From positions 29,722 to 93,721 of the forward strand of contig JAXGTD010000003.1 of the NCBI GenBank assembly GCA_040775095.1: DNA of 64,000 bases, written 5' to 3'. Shown here in pieces: positions 48,792 through 58,360 of the stretch. Made by a program: the position numbers and the translations under genes. The notes beneath the pieces were generated by a model that worked only from the letters and a program-made list of their open reading frames with translations, was not told where the DNA came from and did no database searches. Position 1 is the stretch's first letter. Each line of letters opens with the position of its first letter. This stretch comes from JAXGTD01 sp040775095. Its GTDB lineage: Bacteria > Pseudomonadota > Gammaproteobacteria > Chromatiales > Chromatiaceae.

Positions 48792-50765
48792 GTGCGCTTG
48801 CCATCCCGATTTGCGAGTCTGGCCCTGTCACTGGCCCTGCTCAGCGTGACTGCCGCGGCCCAGGCGATCGAAGGCACGGTGACCACGGCCGGGCATCCGC
48901 TCGCCGCGGCCAGGGTCGTGCTCTGGCGCACCGACACGCGGGGCGCCCCCACAGCGTTGGACGAGGGAACCACCGACGCCGCCGGTCGTTTCAGGCTGGA
49001 CGCACCGATCGCGCACACCGACGGTGAGATCCTGTACCTCACCAGCAGCGGGCCCGTCGGGGGTGTTGTGCTCCTATCGGTGCTCGGCGGCAATCCGCCG
49101 GAGCAGGCGGTCGTGAACGAGCTCACGACCGTGGCGTCGGCCTTCACCCATGCCCGATTCATCGCGAGCGGCGCCATCGCGGGCGATGCGCTTGGCCTGC
49201 ACATCGCCGCGGGCAACCTGCGCAACCTGGTCGACCCGGTCACCGGGACCTGGGGCAGGGTGCTGCTCGACCCGGTCAACAGCACCCAGAACACGACCCT
49301 GGCGCGGCTCAACACGCTCGGCGCACTGCTGTGCGCATTCGCAACCGTGGCCGACGACGCCTGGCGCGCGGATTTCCTGCAGGCGGCGACCCCGGCCGGC
49401 GGCGCGAAACCGGACAACACCCTCGACGCCGCCGCGGGCATTGGCCGCGCGCCTTGGGCCCATGCCGCGGCCCTCTATGATCTGTTCGACAAGGCCTACC
49501 CCCGAGGCGCCGACGGCGGCCGCCGCGGCGCGCCGTTCCTGCCCTATCTGGACTACGTGCCCGCGGATTTCGCGCTGATCCTCAAGTTCGCCGGCGGCGG
49601 TATCTACAGCGCCGGCCGGCTGGGCATCGACAGCAACGGAAACGTCTGGAGCGGTCAGAGCTGGATGGCCGGTTCGCAGTCCAGCCCGATGCGCAACATC
49701 GGCGGTGGCACCATCAAGCTGGCCCCCGACGGGACCGCCCTGTCACCGCCGATCACCGGTTTCACCCCGATGGGCGTGGACGGCATCGGCTGGGGCACCG
49801 GCGTGAGCGCCGACAGGGTCTGGCTCGCCGGCATGGACGGTAGGCTGGGCCTGATGGACCTGGCAGGCCGCCCCCTGGACGAGGCGGCCACCCCGCCCTT
49901 CGCCACCGGCGAGCTCGGCGGCCTGATGGGCGTCGGCGTCGCCGCCAACGGCGATGTGTGGATCGCCGACGGCACCAGGAACAATCTGCTGCATTTCCCC
50001 GGCGGACGGGTCGCGGATGGCCGCATCGTCGAGATCGATGGACTCCGGTCTCCGTTCGGCATCGCCGTCGACAACGAGAACCGCGTCTGGGTCGGCAATT
50101 CGGGTTCCGATACCCTGGTCCGGTTTCCGGCCGATGACCCTTCCAAGGCCGAGACCTTCCGCGCCGGGGTCAGTGTCCGCGGCGTCGCGCTCGATTCGAA
50201 GGGCAACCTGTGGGCGGCGAGCAACATGTCCCCCGACTTTCCACCACCGGCCATCCCCGACGGCGCATCGATGATGGAGCAGATCCAGATCCTCCTGAAC
50301 CATGTAAAAGACCGGCTCAGCCCGGAGAACCCCACCGGCGTGGTCGACATGATCCGGCCCGACGGCACGCGGGCGGCGCCGATGGGCTTCACCGGCGACA
50401 AGGCGATCTCGGTACCCTGGGGGCTTTCGATCGACGGCAACGACGACGTCTGGGTAGGCAACTTCTGGGGGCGCGGCGTGGTGCTGATGGCCGGCGATCA
50501 CACCCAGGGGCATGGTGACGGCACGCGGACCGGTGATGTGATCCATGTCTTTCAGAGTGGCAGCATCCAGATGGTTTCAGACGTGGCGATCGACCCGGCC
50601 GGCACCGTCTGGATTGCAAACAACCTCAACGACATCGCCGCGATGAGCACCGCGGACCCGCCCCGCGCCATCTCGACCCAGGGCGGTGGCGACGGCATCG
50701 TCGCGATCTACGGGGTCGCGGCGCCCGTGAAGACACCGCTGATGGGACAGGTGCGGCGACCGTGA
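48792..50765 (+). CDS. Secreted beta-propeller (NHL/SBBP-like) protein
   Basis: A 657-residue exported protein. Starting at GTG 48792 (GGAG 8 bases before) gives signal RFASLALSLALLSVTAAAQA. An Ig-like carboxypeptidase-regulatory domain (residues 24-100) follows, then a helical middle (about 110-270). A C-terminal propeller (about 275-650) repeats the blade signature DxxGNVWxxN, e.g. VDNENRVWVGNSG, DSKGNLWAASN, IDGNDDVWVGNFWG and IDPAGTVWIANN. It resembles virginiamycin-lyase-like propellers, but the substrate is unknown. The layout is unusual for a single polypeptide. Confidence 0.8.
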   Translation: MRLPSRFASLALSLALLSVTAAAQAIEGTVTTAGHPLAAARVVLWRTDTRGAPTALDEGTTDAAGRFRLDAPIAHTDGEILYLTSSGPVGGVVLLSVLGGNPPEQAVVNELTTVASAFTHARFIASGAIAGDALGLHIAAGNLRNLVDPVTGTWGRVLLDPVNSTQNTTLARLNTLGALLCAFATVADDAWRADFLQAATPAGGAKPDNTLDAAAGIGRAPWAHAAALYDLFDKAYPRGADGGRRGAPFLPYLDYVPADFALILKFAGGGIYSAGRLGIDSNGNVWSGQSWMAGSQSSPMRNIGGGTIKLAPDGTALSPPITGFTPMGVDGIGWGTGVSADRVWLAGMDGRLGLMDLAGRPLDEAATPPFATGELGGLMGVGVAANGDVWIADGTRNNLLHFPGGRVADGRIVEIDGLRSPFGIAVDNENRVWVGNSGSDTLVRFPADDPSKAETFRAGVSVRGVALDSKGNLWAASNMSPDFPPPAIPDGASMMEQIQILLNHVKDRLSPENPTGVVDMIRPDGTRAAPMGFTGDKAISVPWGLSIDGNDDVWVGNFWGRGVVLMAGDHTQGHGDGTRTGDVIHVFQSGSIQMVSDVAIDPAGTVWIANNLNDIAAMSTADPPRAISTQGGGDGIVAIYGVAAPVKTPLMGQVRRP

Positions 50766-51044
50766 GGGATGGGCGTCGACCGTGCCGCCTCCCGGCAGGA
50801 GGCCCCGCCCGGGCTCGGACAGGGCGTCCCCGCAACCCACGCCGATCGCGTCCAGGCATGGGCACCGATGGGTGTTTCCCCGCGGGGCTGGATCGTCGAT
50901 CATAGACCGGGCGATGGACGCAATCGTGCGGTAATGGGAGAAGGTGCCCGGGCGGATACAATTGGGCCGCCGGATCCTGCCCTGCCGGCGGGAATGCCCG
51001 CGGCTGGTTCCCGATAGACGAATACATTTTGGAGCACTCCGAAC

Positions 51045-51317
51045 ATGACGCGGACGACGATTCGAATCGGTCTCAGAACGGCGCCCCTGGCGCTCCTCTT
51101 GACGCTGGGTCTGCCCGGATGCGGCGATCAGATGGTCGTCGAGGGGATCGACGTCGACACCGCTCACCCGGTCAGTGGCGAGGCGGCCGAAGTCGAGGAC
51201 CTGGGGGACGGCAGCAGCAACGACGGGGGTGCGCCGGACATGGAGGCAGACCTCTACGAGGCGGCGATCACCGACGAGCCGAACCTCGGCCCGAACGCCC
51301 CCGGTTACATCCCCTGA
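51045..51317 (+). CDS. Small acidic lipoprotein, 90 aa
   Basis: Signal peptide with lipobox LGLPGC (Cys26). The mature chain of about 65 residues is acidic and Gly/Asp-rich (VEDLGDGSSNDGG, EADLYEAAITDEPN) and ends PGYIP, with no folded domain evident. Not recognised. It is 279 bp after the propeller gene and 66 bp before the LysM gene. Confidence 0.7.
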   Translation: MTRTTIRIGLRTAPLALLLTLGLPGCGDQMVVEGIDVDTAHPVSGEAAEVEDLGDGSSNDGGAPDMEADLYEAAITDEPNLGPNAPGYIP

Positions 51318-51383
51318 ACAGCGACTCACTTTCGTCACGAGGGTCGACTCGCACCAACCTGATCGCCTAGGGAGTCTTGCGGA

Positions 51384-54095
51384 ATGAACGAACGAGCCTC
51401 GCGCCTTGTCCTTCCGATCCTTCTGCTCGCCGCTGCCCTGATCACCAGTTCTGCGCTCGGGGCCGACAACGGCCCACGCGCCCACGCCCGCGGCGGCTTC
51501 GATGCCGCGACCGGGGTCTATACGGTCGTCAGCGGCGACGATCTCGGCCCCGTCGCGGCCCGTTTCGGCATGTCGCTCCCACAGATCGAGCAACAAAACG
51601 GGCTCTCGTCGGACCAGATCCAGGTGGGGCAGAAGCTCGTCGTCGCCCCACCCAGCCTGAATACGTCGGCGGTCGGGTCCACCGCTGCCCCGGCTGCCCC
51701 GGCTGCCAATGAACCCACGCTGCCCGCTGATCCCTGGCCACGCAAGGTCCAGGCAGAGGGTCGCACGCTGCTCGTCTATCAGCCGCAGGTGACCAGCTGG
51801 ACCGACAATCAATTGGCGCTGCGCGTCGCGGTGGCCGTCAACGCGGCCAACGGCGGCGAAGACGCCTTCGGCGTCGTCACGGCCAGCGCGCGCACCCAGG
51901 TGGACCGGGCGCAACGGATGGTCGTCTTGCAGGACCTCAAGATCACCAAGGCGGACTTCCCGACCCTCCCCAAGCTCGCGGCCTCCCTGGCCGCCGACGT
52001 CGATCAGCATCTCGCAAGTCAGATGCGCATCATTGCGCTGGACCAGCTCGAGGCCTCGCTCGGGGTTGCCAAGGCCGACCCCGGGGGCCAGGTCGCGGTG
52101 CGCAACCCGGTACCGCGCGTCATCGTCAGTCAGCGCCCGGCGATCCTGGTCCCCATCCAGGGTAAACCGGTCCTGAAGCCGGCGTCGGACCCGGACACCC
52201 AGATCCAACGCGTGATCAACACCCGCGCCGTGATCCTGACGACAGGCAGCGGGGCACCCTACTATCTCCACCTGCTCGACGGATGGGTCACCGCGCCGAG
52301 CCTCGACGGACCCTGGGTGCATGCCGATATCACCCCGGCCGGGATCGATGCCGTCGCCAGCCGTCTCGCCGCACGCGGCGAGGCCGATCTGCTCAACGGC
52401 AACCCAAGCACACCCACCGTGGACCTGCTCGCGGCGGGTATCCCGGACGTCTACATCAGCGAGACGCCCACCGAGCTGATCGTCTTCAAGGGACAGCCGG
52501 ATCTGGTACCCATCGAGGGCACCGCGCTGCTGCATGCCGAGAACACCAGCGCGGACGTCTTCGTCGATACCAACGACAACGGCTACTACGTGCTGATGGC
52601 AGGGCGCTGGTACCGTGCACCCGGTCTGGATGGCCCCTGGGCCTATGTCGCCGGCGATGCCCTGCCCGCGGACTTTCGGCTCATCCCCCCGCACAGCCCG
52701 GCCGGTGCGGTGCTGGCCGCGGTTGCGGGCACGCCGCAGGCGCGCGAGGCGGTCATCGCCAACGCGATCCCCCAGACGGCCAGTGTCGCCCGCAAGGGCG
52801 GACCGAGCTTCAAGCCCGAGCTCGACGGCTCGCCCACCATCGGCCTGCTCAAGGGAACCGACCTGGAGTATGTCGTCAACAGCGAGACCCCCATCATCCG
52901 CGTCGATGGCCAGACCTACTACGCGCTGCAGGCCGGCATCTGGTTTCAGTCGCCATCGCTCGACGGCCCCTGGGTGGTCGCCACCGCGGTACCCGATGCC
53001 ATCTATGGGATTCCCCCAAGCTCCCCGCTGCACTACGTGACCTACGTGCGTATCTACGGCGACACCGCCGATGTGGTCTACGAAGGCTATACACCGGGTT
53101 ATCTCGGGACCGTCCAGTCCAGTGACGGGGTCGTCGTCTACGGTACAGGCTATGACTATCAACCCTGGATCGGCGACATCTGGTATGCGGCCCCGGAGAC
53201 ATTCGGCCTCGCCGCCCAACCGGTCTACAATCCGGCCGTGGGCTACGCCTTCGGCTTCGGCCTGGGGCTGGCCACGGCAGCCATGGCCGAGCCCTATTGG
53301 GGCGGCGCCTACTATCGGCCCTACTACGGAGGCTATGGTTGCTGCGGTGTAACCAGCGCAAACGTGTACGAGCACTGGGGGGATCGCGTCGCGGCCGGCA
53401 CGCGTGCCTGGTATGACCGCGCCGACGGCACCCTCGGTACCGCGGTCGGCGGCGACTACAGCAACTGGCGCACGGGCACCAGCGGGCGCTTTGCCGCCGG
53501 TCGCGGCTACAACCCCTACACCGGCGTGTCTCAGCGGGGCTATGGGCGGACCTTCGACACCGCCGGCGGCGTTGAGGGCGGGGTCGCCCGCGGCGAGCGC
53601 TATAACCCGAGCACGGGGGTTCGGTCCTATGGCTCGAGCATGGCGGCGACCGGTCCCGGCGGCGGCGCCGTGTCGCGCGATACCGAACGTGCCCAGGGGC
53701 CGCTCGGCGGCTCCGCCGCGGCCCACCAGACCACTGTCGAGAACCCGCGCACCGGCGAGACGCACAGCCTCGACACCGCACGCGTCGGCAACAATCTCTA
53801 TGCCGGTGTCGATGGCAACGTCTACCGCAGCAGTGACAGCGGCTGGCAACGTCATGGCGACGATGGCTGGCAGGCTGCCGGCGATTCCGGTTGGGCCGAT
53901 CGTGAGCAACAGGCCCGTTCGTTCGGCGATGCCCGGCTGAACAGCGGTTTCGGCATCGGCGGCGGCGGTCTCGATGATCGCTTTGGCAGCGGATTCGATG
54001 ACCGTTCCGGCGGCGGTTTTGGCGACCGCTTCGGCGGCGGCTTCGGTGATCGATTCGGCGGCGGCTTCGGCGGTCGGTTTGGCGGGCGGCGCTGA
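51384..54095 (+). CDS. Large exported LysM protein with W-motif repeats and Gly-rich tail
   Basis: A 903-residue cell-envelope protein. Signal peptide (1-26), a LysM domain (about 46-88; YTVVSGDDLGPVAARFGMS through GQKLVVAP), a helical region (110-220) and three related repeats with the closing motif LDGPW at residues about 309, 420 and 527, each preceded by YY-x-L-x-x-G-x-W. A Tyr/Gly-rich region (about 590-650) contains YWGGAYYRPYYGGYGCCG. The tail (about 845-903) repeats GGGFGDRFGG. It is often annotated as carbohydrate-binding family V/XII-like. It probably binds peptidoglycan through LysM and assembles outside the cytoplasmic membrane. Confidence 0.82.
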   Translation: MNERASRLVLPILLLAAALITSSALGADNGPRAHARGGFDAATGVYTVVSGDDLGPVAARFGMSLPQIEQQNGLSSDQIQVGQKLVVAPPSLNTSAVGSTAAPAAPAANEPTLPADPWPRKVQAEGRTLLVYQPQVTSWTDNQLALRVAVAVNAANGGEDAFGVVTASARTQVDRAQRMVVLQDLKITKADFPTLPKLAASLAADVDQHLASQMRIIALDQLEASLGVAKADPGGQVAVRNPVPRVIVSQRPAILVPIQGKPVLKPASDPDTQIQRVINTRAVILTTGSGAPYYLHLLDGWVTAPSLDGPWVHADITPAGIDAVASRLAARGEADLLNGNPSTPTVDLLAAGIPDVYISETPTELIVFKGQPDLVPIEGTALLHAENTSADVFVDTNDNGYYVLMAGRWYRAPGLDGPWAYVAGDALPADFRLIPPHSPAGAVLAAVAGTPQAREAVIANAIPQTASVARKGGPSFKPELDGSPTIGLLKGTDLEYVVNSETPIIRVDGQTYYALQAGIWFQSPSLDGPWVVATAVPDAIYGIPPSSPLHYVTYVRIYGDTADVVYEGYTPGYLGTVQSSDGVVVYGTGYDYQPWIGDIWYAAPETFGLAAQPVYNPAVGYAFGFGLGLATAAMAEPYWGGAYYRPYYGGYGCCGVTSANVYEHWGDRVAAGTRAWYDRADGTLGTAVGGDYSNWRTGTSGRFAAGRGYNPYTGVSQRGYGRTFDTAGGVEGGVARGERYNPSTGVRSYGSSMAATGPGGGAVSRDTERAQGPLGGSAAAHQTTVENPRTGETHSLDTARVGNNLYAGVDGNVYRSSDSGWQRHGDDGWQAAGDSGWADREQQARSFGDARLNSGFGIGGGGLDDRFGSGFDDRSGGGFGDRFGGGFGDRFGGGFGGRFGGRR

Positions 54096-54157
54096 TGGTC
54101 GTCGCGTTGCGTCAGTCGCCGCTATGCTCGGAAACGCTGGTGCAAAACGTTACCCAT

Positions 54158-54177
54158 CCGGGCCACGGATGGCCCGG
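54158..54177 (+). terminator. Hairpin after the LysM gene
   Basis: CCGGGCC (54158-54164) and GGCCCGG (54171-54177) form a perfect 7-bp stem around ACGGAT, followed by CATCTTCAGTC. The T content is low, so it is a terminator-like hairpin rather than a clear intrinsic terminator. It sits 62 bp after the LysM stop and 118 bp before the next gene. Confidence 0.45.
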
Positions 54178-54295
54178 CATCTTCAGTCATCCCAGTGAGT
54201 GAAAAATGGACCTGAATCCAATGCCCGGAAGGCATTCAGCCAGCGCCGCCCTAGGCATCCGCCTTTCGATTCGCCCGTCAACCCGAGGAACGACC

Positions 54296-54631
54296 ATGAG
54301 ACACACCCAGTCCTGGGCCCTTTTACTGGCCGCCGCATCGCTCACCCTGTCAGGCTGCGGCGACGGGATCATCGCGCCGGAGGGGCCCCAGTCCAATGCC
54401 TTCCTGAACCAGATCTCGGCCAACTGCGGCAAGCTCAATATCGGAACCCAGCCGATCGATTATCTGCTGGACGTCAACAGTAACGATGTCTATTTCGTCG
54501 ACGAGGCCAGCAAACTGTCGGCCGGTGAGATCGACAAGGCGACGTTCGCCAATGACATCAACAGTTTCTATCCGGTCGGGTCCAACAAACCCGCCATCGA
54601 ATGCATCTTTGCGCAGTTGGGCGAAAACTGA
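54296..54631 (+). CDS. Small lipoprotein, 111 aa
   Basis: Lipobox LTLSGC (Cys21) after a 20-residue signal. The mature domain of about 90 residues begins GDGIIAPEGP and includes ANCGKLNIGTQPIDYLLDVNSND and IECIFAQLGEN, with two Cys that could form a disulfide. Not recognised. GAGGAA five bases upstream supports ATG 54296 over a frame start at 54206. Confidence 0.75.
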   Translation: MRHTQSWALLLAAASLTLSGCGDGIIAPEGPQSNAFLNQISANCGKLNIGTQPIDYLLDVNSNDVYFVDEASKLSAGEIDKATFANDINSFYPVGSNKPAIECIFAQLGEN

Positions 54632-54796
54632 GCCGGCCGGCCCGGAGACCCATGATTTGATCCATCCGGCGGGCGGGATCGCCCGCGCTCCCGGCAGGAT
54701 GAGCCTTGAATCAAGCCATCGAGCCCGTGTTTGGAGACGTTTGAACACCCGCACCTCCGCCGTTTGGTCCCATCAACCCACGATCAGGTCAAGCCA

Positions 54797-55165
54797 ATGC
54801 AGCTTCATCACGTCGAATCACCAACCTCTTGCTCCCTACTCGCCAAGGGCCGCGGAGCGATCCTGGCCACGATTGCACTGGTCGCGGTGACCGGCTGCGC
54901 CGGGGTCCAGGAAGACCCCTCTGGCGCGAATTCCATTACCGTGAAGCCCGGGCAGACAGGCAACTGCGCCACCTCCCCCTGCCAGGTCAGCCTGGTCATG
55001 CCCGCCGGCACCGGAAGCTATGAGGTGACCGGCAATCAGGTGTCGATCGGCACCTTCCCGGCCGGCGAGACAGTAAATCTGGGCAACTATTTCCAGTCGC
55101 AGGCCATCGAGGTCGTCGGCGCCGGTGTCCCCAAGGCCTACGTCTATATCGACCCGAACCTTTGA
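54797..55165 (+). CDS. Small lipoprotein, 122 aa
   Basis: N-terminal segment with lipobox AVTGC (Cys34). Mature part has two Cys in the GNCATSPCQVSLVMP segment and a beta-rich C-terminus (YEVTGNQVSIGTFPAGETV, VPKAYVYIDPN). No known family. ATG 54797 is one of several possible starts; the signal begins some 20 residues in, longer than usual. Third small lipoprotein of the cluster. Confidence 0.7.
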   Translation: MQLHHVESPTSCSLLAKGRGAILATIALVAVTGCAGVQEDPSGANSITVKPGQTGNCATSPCQVSLVMPAGTGSYEVTGNQVSIGTFPAGETVNLGNYFQSQAIEVVGAGVPKAYVYIDPNL

Positions 55166-55298
55166 CCAGGCCAGGGCCGTCGCCGCTTCCCGTTCGCCGG
55201 CGGCAAAGGTACACCGCCGCGACTGACCCACGCCGCGCGCGACGCATGAGCACTTCACCGCCAGGCTTTGCAATGCCGGCCACCTGGGATACGCAGAC

Positions 55299-56060
55299 AT
55301 GGACATGATCCTGCCCCTCACACGCACCCGGCACGCGCTCGCCGCGCCGCTTCTCCTGTGTCTGCTCACGGCGACACCAACACCGGTCGTCGCGGCAGAG
55401 GCACCCGCAACGGCCGCGGAGCACGTCGTCCACGACCTCGAAGAGACGGTGGCCAGGATGCAGCCATTGGTCGCTCGCTACGGCTACGCGGGCGTCGTCG
55501 GTGCGATCTCGGTCGAGGGGTTCGGCCTACCCGCGCCAGGGCAGACCCTGATGATGGCCGCCGCGCTCGAGTCCGCCCACGGCCATCTGCACATCGGTCT
55601 GCTGTTGGCGATGGCCGTCCTCGCCGCGGTGGCTGGCAACAGCCTCGGCTACCTGCTGGGAAGGCTCGGTGGAAGGCCGTTGTTGCGCAAGCTCAAGGTC
55701 AACGAGGCGCATGAGGCCAAGATCGAGGCGCTGTTCGAACGCTACGGTGGCGGGATCATCGTGCTCGCGCGGTTCTTCGATGGCCCGCGCCAGCTCAACG
55801 GGATCGTCGCCGGGACCCTGGAGATGCGCTGGTGGGTGTTCACCGCGTTCAACGTCATCGGGGCCATCCTCTGGGTCGGCGTCTGGGGTCTGGGGACCTA
55901 CTACCTCTCCGAGCATGTTCGAACCATCGAGGCGCTGATCCGGCGGATCAATCCTTGGGTCCTGGGCATCGCGCTGCTGGCACTGCTCGCGCTCCTGGTG
56001 TACCTGTTCAGGGGCCGACGCGACAAGCCACCCGCGCCGCGGCCCGGGGATCGCGCCTAG
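55299..56060 (+). CDS. DedA-family membrane protein
   Basis: A 253-residue inner-membrane protein. Signal-like N-terminus up to about residue 30, then the SNARE-associated/DedA core: VVGAISVEGFGLPAPGQTLMMAAAL, GNSLGYLLGRLGGRPLL, a glycine-rich turn and ARFFDGPRQLNGIVAGTLEM. A C-terminal helix and basic tail end it. DedA proteins recycle lipid carriers such as undecaprenyl phosphate and keep membrane potential. Last gene of the envelope run. Confidence 0.9.
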   Translation: MDMILPLTRTRHALAAPLLLCLLTATPTPVVAAEAPATAAEHVVHDLEETVARMQPLVARYGYAGVVGAISVEGFGLPAPGQTLMMAAALESAHGHLHIGLLLAMAVLAAVAGNSLGYLLGRLGGRPLLRKLKVNEAHEAKIEALFERYGGGIIVLARFFDGPRQLNGIVAGTLEMRWWVFTAFNVIGAILWVGVWGLGTYYLSEHVRTIEALIRRINPWVLGIALLALLALLVYLFRGRRDKPPAPRPGDRA

Positions 56061-56285
56061 GCGGGGCTCCCAACCCGAACCGGGCGGGTCCCGGTTTGCC
56101 CCGTTTTCAACGGCCGGCGTCGCCGGGAGTGCCGGGAAGCCCACGCTTTTCGATCCACCACGGATGGACCCCAGACACCTATCCGGCCGGAACCGACGGG
56201 GCGGCGGGCAGGATCGTCCGCCGACTCGGCCTTCCGTCGTGTGCGCGGGATCACGGATGCGGGGCTGATGGTCTGAATCACCGCG

Positions 56286-57927
56286 TTGCAACGCGCGGGA
56301 AAGGCCGGAAGATCGGGTCGAGCGGTGAACCGCGCGTTCACGCAGATCACGGGCTTCCAGGAGGCGGAGGTTCTGGGGGAGACGCCCCGTCTGCTCAAGT
56401 CCGGTCGGCTCGACGAGGCGTTCTACCAGTCCATGTGGGCCTCGCTGCATCAGACCGGTCAGTGGCGCGGCGAGCCTTGGAACCGCCGCAAAAACGGAGA
56501 CATCTACCCGCAACGGACCACCATCAGCGTGGTGCGCGATGCCGATGGCAGCGTGTCGAGCTACATCGCCGTGTTCGGTGACACGACCGAGATCAAACGC
56601 TCGGAGGAGGCGTTCTACCACCTGGCGCACCATGATCCGCTGACCGACTTGCCCAACCGCGTGCTGCCGCGCGCCAGAATGGAGCAGTCGCTGCAGCGCG
56701 CGGTGCAGAGGCACCCTGCTGGCGCTCCTGTTCCTGGACCTGGACCTGGACCTGTTCAAGCACGTCAATGACACCCTCGGGCACCCGGTCGGCGACCGCC
56801 TGCTACAGCGCGTTGCCGACGCCTTGGCGAAGCGGGTCCGCTCATCCGACAGCGTCGCCCGCGTCGGTGGCGACGAGTTCGTCGTGCTGATGGAGGGGCT
56901 TTCGGACCCGAACACCGCCGCGCAGCTGGCCCGGCACCTGCCGGAGGCATTTTCCAAGCCGTTCCGCACGCTGGAGCGCGATCTCTACACACCGCCAGCA
57001 TTGGCATCAGCGTCTACCCGATGGACGGCGAGGACATGGATACCCTGCTCAGCCGCGCGGATGTGGCCATGTATCAGGCCAAGGGACAGGGCCGCAATAC
57101 CTTCCGCTTCTTCGAGCCGGCCATGACCGAGGGTGCCACCGAGCGACTGCAGATGGAGGGCGCGCTACGCGGGGCATTGGCCCGCGACGAGCTGTGGCTG
57201 GCGTTCCAGCCCCAGATCAGACTCGCCGATGGGCCGATGCATGGCACCGAGGCCCTGGTTGCGCTGGACCCATCCAACGCTGGGCCAGGTATCGCCGGGG
57301 CGCCTCATCCCCCTGGCCGAGGAGATCGGGCTGATCAGCGGGCTCGGCGCCTGGGTGTTGGAGCAGGCCTGTCTTCAGGTCGCCGCCTGGGACGCGCGGG
57401 GGCTGATCGTCCCGCGTGTCGCGGTCAATCTCTTGGTGCAGCAGATCGAGCGCGCGGACATCGTCGACGAGGTCGTCTCGATCCTGCGACGCACCGGCGT
57501 CGAGCCGGACCGGCTGGAGCTGGAGATCACCGAGTCGATGCTGATGCGCAACGCCGAGCAGGTCCTCGACAATCTGGTCAAGCTGCGGAAGCCCGGCATC
57601 ACCCTGGCCGTCGACGACTTCGGCTCGGGCTTCTCGTCGCTGGCCTATCGCAAACGTCTGCCGATCCACCGCCTGAAGCTGGACAAGGCCCTTGTCGACA
57701 ATCTGACCATCAACCCCCGGGATGACGCAATCGCGCGGGCGGTGATCGCCGTGGGACGTGGGCTCGGCCTGTTCGTGCTCGCCGAGGGCGTCGAGACCGA
57801 GGACCAGGCGAGGTTCCTGCACGCGGAAGGCTGCGACGAGATCCAGGGTTACCTCTACGCCAGGCCCATGGCCGCAAGCGACCTGGTGGCCGCCTCGAGC
57901 GCGCGGGGCTGGATCTGGCCACAATGA
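56286..57927 (+). pseudogene. Frameshifted PAS-GGDEF-EAL cyclic di-GMP gene
   Basis: Sequence spells PAS (NRAFTQITGFQEAEVLGETPRLL), GGDEF (DPLTDLPNRV through VARVGGDEFVVLMEGL) and EAL (FQPQIRLADG, LELEITESML, VDDFGSGFSSLAY, LAEGVET) domains. They lie in three alternating reading frames: frame shifts near 56708, near 56990 (an extra AC in the LYT-ASIGIS segment) and near 57260 (one extra base in ALV-RWTHP). The region before the PAS is also broken, with no clear start. The 6-base unit CTGGAC is tripled at 56734-56751, adding LD to LDLDLDLF. Neighbouring genes are intact, so decay rather than sequencing error is likely. Confidence 0.88.
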
Positions 57928-57960
57928 CGCGGCAGTGGTTGCCTGCTTCCCAGGCGCAGA

Positions 57961-58338
57961 TCAGGGCACATCGTCTTGCCCCCCATCCGCGGCCTCGCCG
58001 GCGCCATAATCGAAGGTGATCTCCTCGCCGGGGGCGATGTCGGTCAGCGCATAGAGCGCGTAGCCCTCGAAGACGGCATTCGGCCGATCGCTGTGATTGA
58101 GCCAGCGCAGCAGATTGCGCCCGCTGCGGCCTATCCAATGCACCCGATCCTCGCTGACCCAGAGCACATAGGGACCGTCACGGCGCACCGCCGGACCCCG
58201 ATACTCGCCGATCCAATCACCCGCGCGAAAGGCCCTGCGCGCGAAACAACCCTGGCCATGGATCGGCGACGCGGCCCTGCGGACACGATCGCGCAGGCGC
58301 CCTGTCCGTGCCTCGCCCGGCACGGCGCCCGGGGCCAC
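57961..58338 (-). CDS. SET-domain protein (putative lysine methyltransferase)
   Basis: A small SET protein of about 125 residues: SPIHGQGCFARRAFRAGDWIGEYRG (N-terminal SET strand), NLLRWLNHSDRPNAVF (the RFxNHSxxPN motif) and IAPGEEITFDYG (catalytic Tyr region). Bacterial SET proteins of this size methylate ribosomal or other lysines; the target is unknown. Starts are ambiguous: GTG 58338, GTG 58323 and ATG 58389, the last overlapping tex. It lies 22 bp after tex and may be cotranscribed. Confidence 0.8.
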   Translation of the reverse strand: MAPGAVPGEARTGRLRDRVRRAASPIHGQGCFARRAFRAGDWIGEYRGPAVRRDGPYVLWVSEDRVHWIGRSGRNLLRWLNHSDRPNAVFEGYALYALTDIAPGEEITFDYGAGEAADGGQDDVP

Positions 58339-58360
58339 GGAGGGTCCCGGGGTGAGCGGC

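Noticed and set aside
50577..53909. A 1110-codon open frame on the minus strand
   Set aside because: Antisense to the LysM and propeller genes; repeated GVGA/RRR stretches and no family similarity.
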